Below are positions 39,897-43,080 of a stretch of DNA of 43,080 nucleotides, piece by piece. Source of the stretch: Chloroflexota bacterium (GTDB taxonomy: Bacteria; Chloroflexota; Anaerolineae; B4-G1; SLSP01); assembly GCA_019873645.1 (NCBI GenBank), contig JAIOAX010000039.1, positions 1 through 43,080 on the forward strand. Direction: 5' to 3'. Numbering within the stretch: the stretch's first letter is position 1; each line of letters starts with the position of its first letter. The position numbers and the translations under genes are program-made. The notes beneath the pieces were generated by a model. That model searched no databases and had not been told where the DNA came from. It saw only the letters and a list, made by a program, of their open reading frames with translations.

Positions 39897-41618
39897 ATGT
39901 CGCGATCTATACGTTTAGCCTGGATAGTCATGCTTGCGTTGGCGGCGCTGCTGCGCCTGGCGGCGTTGAACCATGTCCCGCTTGCGCCGGATGAGGCCGC
40001 GTCTGCGCTGGCATCCCTGGACGCCGCGCGCGGCGCAGGGTGGGTTTCCACGGCGGAAAGTCCGTTGCTGCTGGTGGGCAACGGCTGGTTGTTCTTACTT
40101 TTTGGCGGCGGGGACGGTCTGGCGCGTCTCATCCCGGCGTTGACCGGCGTAGCGCTGGTAGGGCTGCCCTTTTTGTGGCGCAAACGTCTGGGCGATGTCG
40201 GCGCCCTGGTTGCCGCCGGTCTGCTGCTTTTGTCGCCGACCGCGCTCTTTGCCGCGCGGCGTCTGGAAAGCACGTGTCTGGGCGTCGGCGGCGCACTGTT
40301 GCTGTTGACGGCCTTGATGGCCGGCGCGCATGACGACCGTCTCACACGGTTGACGCCATGGCTCATCGGCATCGGATTGACGCTTGGTTTGACCGGCGGG
40401 CCCTCGTTCTACGATGTGTTGCTCTCCGGCCTGGTGGCATGGGTTTTTTATCGCTGGATCAGCGGCGCGCCGGTGCGGTCGCCGTTGCGAACGTGGGGGC
40501 GGCCGGCACTCGGCGGGCTGGTCGGCGCGCTTCTCGTTTCTATCGGGTTGGGCTGGCGCTGGAACGGCTGGAGTGGCATTGCCGAGGGGTTGGCAGCATG
40601 GCTGACCTCATGGCGCGTTGCCGGAGGCGGCCTTTCCGCTGTCTGGCTACTGTTCCTCTACGAACCGGTGACGCTGTTTCTGGCTTTGATGGGACTGGTC
40701 TGGGCCGTCAAAAAAGCCGCGCCTTTGGCGCTGGCGTTGGCGCTCTGGGGAGCCTGGGGATTGCTGGTGGTCGGCCTGCGTCCCGGCGCAACGCCGCTGG
40801 CGGTGCTCGCGGCCGTCGCGCCGCTGACGTTGCTGGCGGGCTACGGCGTACAGCAAACGCTCAGCGGAATCCCTGCCGCGTTGTTCCCCTGGATCGGGGG
40901 ACACGGCCTGGTGAGCTTTGTTTTCCTGGTGCCGGCCGGATTGGCGCTCGCGGCCTATGCCAATGAGAGCGCGGTCGGCTTCATAGGGGTGGCCGGGAAT
41001 GTCAATGTGATCTACATTCTCGGCGCCGTAGTGTTGATTTCTCTGCAAGCCTTGATTGCGCTGTTGTTTTCGTTGACGGTACCTTTGCAGAAAGTATGGC
41101 GCGGCGTGGCGCTGGGCGTGGCGCTGATGCTGTTGGTGACGCAAGTGGGATTCGCGTGGGGGCTGGCGTTCGTGCGCCCTACGTCACCGGCTGAACCGGC
41201 GGTTGTCGCGGCCACATCGCCCGACTTGTGGATGTTGCGGGAGATGCTGGACACATTGGCGATCCGGCGTGAGCAGCGGCGGGATGACTTCGAGGTTGCG
41301 GTGGTCGCGGCGGATGCGCCGACGGCGGCCGTTGTGCGGTGGACCCTGCGTGATTTCGCGCGTTTGACGGTCACGGCGTCGTGGCCGGTGGAAATGAAGG
41401 GCGTGGTTATCGCTGCGCCGACGGCAACGCCGCCGGCTGGGGAGGCGCGCGCCTGGAACGGCATCGCATTTAGCACCATCCAGCATGGTACGCAGACTAT
41501 ACCGCGTTGCCAGAGCATGGCCCCGCTGACATGCCACAATCTGGCGCGCTGGTATCTCTTCCGCCGGCTGAATGACGCGCCTGTCCCTGAGAAAGTCATC
41601 CTGTGGGTCACCCCCTGA
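39897..41618 (+). CDS. GT39/Agl23-like polytopic membrane protein
   Basis: A 573-residue membrane protein with roughly ten transmembrane segments. After the first segment comes NHVPLAPDEAASALASLDAA, with the Asp-Glu pair (D32-E33) characteristic of PMT/ArnT-type glycosyltransferases and of the Agl23-like family (TIGR03663). The C-terminal 150 residues are a soluble extracytoplasmic domain. A lipid-linked sugar transferase role is likely; the donor and acceptor are unknown. GAGG is five bases before ATG 39897. It is downstream of the NahK-like kinase, separated by tandem repeats. Confidence 0.82.
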   Translation: MSRSIRLAWIVMLALAALLRLAALNHVPLAPDEAASALASLDAARGAGWVSTAESPLLLVGNGWLFLLFGGGDGLARLIPALTGVALVGLPFLWRKRLGDVGALVAAGLLLLSPTALFAARRLESTCLGVGGALLLLTALMAGAHDDRLTRLTPWLIGIGLTLGLTGGPSFYDVLLSGLVAWVFYRWISGAPVRSPLRTWGRPALGGLVGALLVSIGLGWRWNGWSGIAEGLAAWLTSWRVAGGGLSAVWLLFLYEPVTLFLALMGLVWAVKKAAPLALALALWGAWGLLVVGLRPGATPLAVLAAVAPLTLLAGYGVQQTLSGIPAALFPWIGGHGLVSFVFLVPAGLALAAYANESAVGFIGVAGNVNVIYILGAVVLISLQALIALLFSLTVPLQKVWRGVALGVALMLLVTQVGFAWGLAFVRPTSPAEPAVVAATSPDLWMLREMLDTLAIRREQRRDDFEVAVVAADAPTAAVVRWTLRDFARLTVTASWPVEMKGVVIAAPTATPPAGEARAWNGIAFSTIQHGTQTIPRCQSMAPLTCHNLARWYLFRRLNDAPVPEKVILWVTP

Positions 41619-41645
41619 TTCTTGATTCGCCGATTCTTGATTCGC
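41617..41645. repeat. 14-mer tandem repeat with shared 13-mer
   Basis: GATTCTTGATTCGC occurs at 41617-41630 and 41632-41645, starting in the stop codon of the GT39-like gene. The junction contains ATTCGCCGATTCT (41625-41637), the exact reverse complement of the 13-mer repeated between the radical SAM genes. Confidence 0.75.
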
Positions 41646-41654
41646 TGATTCTTC

Positions 41655-41682
41655 TTGCCCTTCAGGGTGCTTCGTTTATAAT
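41655..41682 (+). promoter_or_regulatory. Promoter of the zinc-ribbon gene
   Basis: A perfect -10 box TATAAT (41677-41682) lies 16 bases after TTGCCC (41655-41660), a partial -35 match. The expected transcription start is about 25 bases before the ATG. Confidence 0.55.
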
Positions 41683-41715
41683 GGTATCCGTTTGTGGGCC
41701 ATTTGAAGGAGAAGA

Positions 41716-42015
41716 ATGACAGCCTATCGTAAAGCCAGTATTCGGGATTTAGCCACGGCGGCTTATGAGTTGAACGGGCGCTTTTTACAGGGGATTGTGC
41801 GCCAGGATAAAGAGGACGGCCGCTGGTTGGTGGGTAATACCTCCATCGAAGAATGGTTATCACGCCATGAGGGTACGGATGTGACGGTGATTGTTTTGCC
41901 GATGGCGGATGACCAACCGTTGCAAACTAAAGTCTGTACCACGTGTGGCAGGACCTATACCGGCGTGGAATGTCCCCATTGCCGCGAGGTACGGACACGT
42001 CTGCGGGGTAGATAA
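41716..42015 (+). CDS. Small zinc-ribbon protein of unknown function
   Basis: A 99-residue protein. The N-terminal 65 residues form a small mixed domain (LATAAYELNGRFLQGIVRQ, then VTVIVLPM), and the C-terminus is a zinc ribbon with C74, C77, C86 and C89 (CTTCGRTYTGVECPHC) followed by a basic tail. AAGGAGAAG lies just upstream of the ATG. It could bind nucleic acid or protein; I recognise no named family. It sits between polysaccharide genes but has its own promoter. Confidence 0.75.
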   Translation: MTAYRKASIRDLATAAYELNGRFLQGIVRQDKEDGRWLVGNTSIEEWLSRHEGTDVTVIVLPMADDQPLQTKVCTTCGRTYTGVECPHCREVRTRLRGR

Positions 42016-42044
42016 AATCTGCTCAGTCTACTTCAAAAAAGGTC

Positions 42045-42076
42045 AGCAGATTAAGCAGATTAAGCAGATTGAGCAG
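42045..42076. repeat. 9-mer tandem repeat upstream of wzz-type gene
   Basis: Three 9-base units AGCAGATTA/AGCAGATTA/AGCAGATTG and a partial fourth lie in the 189-base gap before the Wzz gene. Two units also occur at 21792-21808. Confidence 0.8.
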
Positions 42077-42107
42077 CTTTATGCGCCAAATGAAAGCTAA
42101 TCCGTTC

Positions 42108-42126
42108 AAATCCGTTTAATCCGTTG
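42108..42126. repeat. Dispersed AATCCGTT repeat, copy 2
   Basis: Identical over 19 bases to 36362-36380. It is directly followed by copy 2 of the conserved leader element, separated by four bases. Confidence 0.75.
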
Positions 42127-42130
42127 CCAT

Positions 42131-42175
42131 GCATTTTCATGCTTGGTAGAGAGCGTCGTTCATGATGTCTGCTGA
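42131..42175 (+). promoter_or_regulatory. Conserved leader element, copy 2
   Basis: This 45-base copy reads GCATTTTCATGCTTGG through TCATGATGTCTGCTGA on the plus strand and ends 29 bases before the GTG start of the Wzz gene. A TTGCCA (42124-42129) could serve as a -35 box just before it, but the first copy has no equivalent, so the shared part itself is more likely the signal. Confidence 0.6.
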
Positions 42176-42204
42176 CAGATATAGTCACTACGGAGGATAA
42201 CAGC

Positions 42205-42882
42205 GTGAAGATACAGGATTACCTGCGCGTGCTGCGTCAGCGAGGATGGATTATCATCCTGGCGATGGTGTTGACGGCCGCGAGTGCGTTTGTCTTTAGC
42301 AAATTGCAGACACCCGTGTACCGTTCCAGCATCGAGGTCTCGATCCAACTGGCGCGCCCCGATCTGAGCCTGACCCAATCGGCCAAATGGCTCTTGAACA
42401 GCTTCACGGCGACGATGTGGTCGGAGCGTTACGCCCAAGAAGTAATTGATCGCCTGGACCTCATGCGCACGGCCAAAGATTTGAAGAACGATGTGACCTT
42501 TGCCGCCGACGATAACCGTCTGGTGATCAAGATTGATGTGGATGATTACGATGGCGAGCAGGCCAACAAAATCGCCAACACCTGGGCGCAATTGTTCCAG
42601 GAATGGCGCAACGAGCAAAACGCGCGCCAAAATAAAGAAGACCGGGTGTTCGCAGAAGTGATTGACCCCGCCTCTTACCGGCAGCTACGCCCTAAAACGG
42701 CGATCAATGTCGCGGCGGGTGCTATCTTTGGACTGGTCATCGGGGCTGTCATCGTCTTTGTGTTGGAGTGGCTGGAAGCCGGCATCGTGCGGCAGCCCCA
42801 AGAGCTGGAGCGGGAAACCGGCCTGACGGTTATCGGGGTGATTCCGCCTGTAGCGCAGACCAAGCCTGCGCGTGAGGATTAA
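42205..42882 (+). CDS. Wzz-type polysaccharide chain-length regulator
   Basis: A 225-residue inner-membrane protein with a transmembrane segment near each end (about 14-32 and 166-188), an extracytoplasmic middle and a short cytoplasmic tail. YLRVLRQRGWIIILA at the N-terminus and the Pro-containing LRPKTAINVAAGAIFGLVIGA before the second segment are characteristic of the Wzz/GumC family. It controls chain length or export of surface polysaccharide. No tyrosine-kinase domain is fused. GTG 42205 follows GGAGG. It probably opens an exopolysaccharide cluster continuing beyond the window. Confidence 0.93.
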   Translation: MKIQDYLRVLRQRGWIIILAMVLTAASAFVFSKLQTPVYRSSIEVSIQLARPDLSLTQSAKWLLNSFTATMWSERYAQEVIDRLDLMRTAKDLKNDVTFAADDNRLVIKIDVDDYDGEQANKIANTWAQLFQEWRNEQNARQNKEDRVFAEVIDPASYRQLRPKTAINVAAGAIFGLVIGAVIVFVLEWLEAGIVRQPQELERETGLTVIGVIPPVAQTKPARED

Positions 42883-43080
42883 CGTAGCTTCGCGGTTTGT
42901 TTTTGTCAACGGATTCAACAGATTTGAACGGATTACCTGGCTCTGTACGTTCTAACTTTCCAACGTTCTAACGCATTATAGTAAAATTGGCACATTAACA
43001 AGTGGTGAGGTATTTTCGGCAGCCCACGAGTCTTCCAGGTGCTGCAAAGTATCCGCCCGTTGATGACGCCAGTGCCAACG
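42883..43080. other. Intergenic tail with word repeats; possible edge gene
   Basis: The first 90 bases hold repeat words (ACGTTCTAAC at 42947-42956 and 42963-42972; GGATT-type words). From GTG 43005 a plus frame is open to the edge (25 codons), and minus frames are open too, one ending at TAA 42976. None is long enough to identify, so I make no gene call. Confidence 0.5.

Noticed and set aside
43005..43080. Start of a plus-strand gene at the window edge
   Set aside because: Only 25 codons are visible, no ribosome-binding site is seen and competing minus frames are also open.

Overview
The window looks like a chromosomal segment of a Chloroflexota bacterium, probably Anaerolineae-like. This is an inference from protein style: Tat-dependent lipoproteins with long Thr/Pro/Ala linkers, a histidine kinase with seven GAF domains, a family-5 solute-binding protein with a Dpp/Opp-type ABC importer, and GC-rich genes separated by AT-rich, word-like intergenic repeats. 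No rRNA, tRNA, CRISPR array or phage module was seen.

Layout. 1-3650: the 3' half of a transposase, a possible transposase relic, a nucleotidyltransferase-fold protein (-), a repeat- and hairpin-rich intergenic stretch, and a zinc alcohol dehydrogenase (+). 3.7-11.3 kb (-): an FAD/NAD(P)H reductase, a 1702-residue PAS-GAF7-PAS histidine kinase and a receiver-kinase hybrid, read in that order as a redox/signalling cluster. 11.4-17.8 kb (-): two tandem paralogous B12-type radical SAM proteins, the upstream one with an N-terminal SEC-C zinc motif, then a TPR/membrane/beta-helix surface protein closed by a clear terminator. 17.8-23.8 kb (-): a complete ABC importer operon (binding protein, two permeases, two ATPases) behind a sigma70-like promoter with a full-consensus LacI-family operator at its start site. 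24.0-28.5 kb (-): a large carbohydrate-active-looking protein of unknown family, a Tat-exported DUF362 protein, and a retropepsin-like protein with a small partner.

28.5-35.3 kb is the most interesting part. A tight minus-strand operon encodes a sugar-nucleotide epimerase, a GH5 lipoprotein, a membrane protein of the Pyr4/PaxB terpene cyclase superfamily and an isoprenylcysteine-methyltransferase-like enzyme. It diverges from a TetR regulator and an ABC exporter, which are followed by a decayed second GH5 gene. The arrangement suggests a small regulated terpenoid or glycolipid production/export module; the product is unknown.

35.3-43.1 kb: a GNAT acetyltransferase, a small membrane protein, a GT39-like membrane protein fused to an M23-like domain, a NahK-like sugar kinase, a second GT39-like protein, a zinc-ribbon protein and a Wzz chain-length regulator, i.e. 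surface polysaccharide functions. A 45-46 bp element lies in the leaders of both Wzz and the nucleotidyltransferase gene 40 kb away, in the same orientation relative to each gene. It may be a shared control element for this class of genes.
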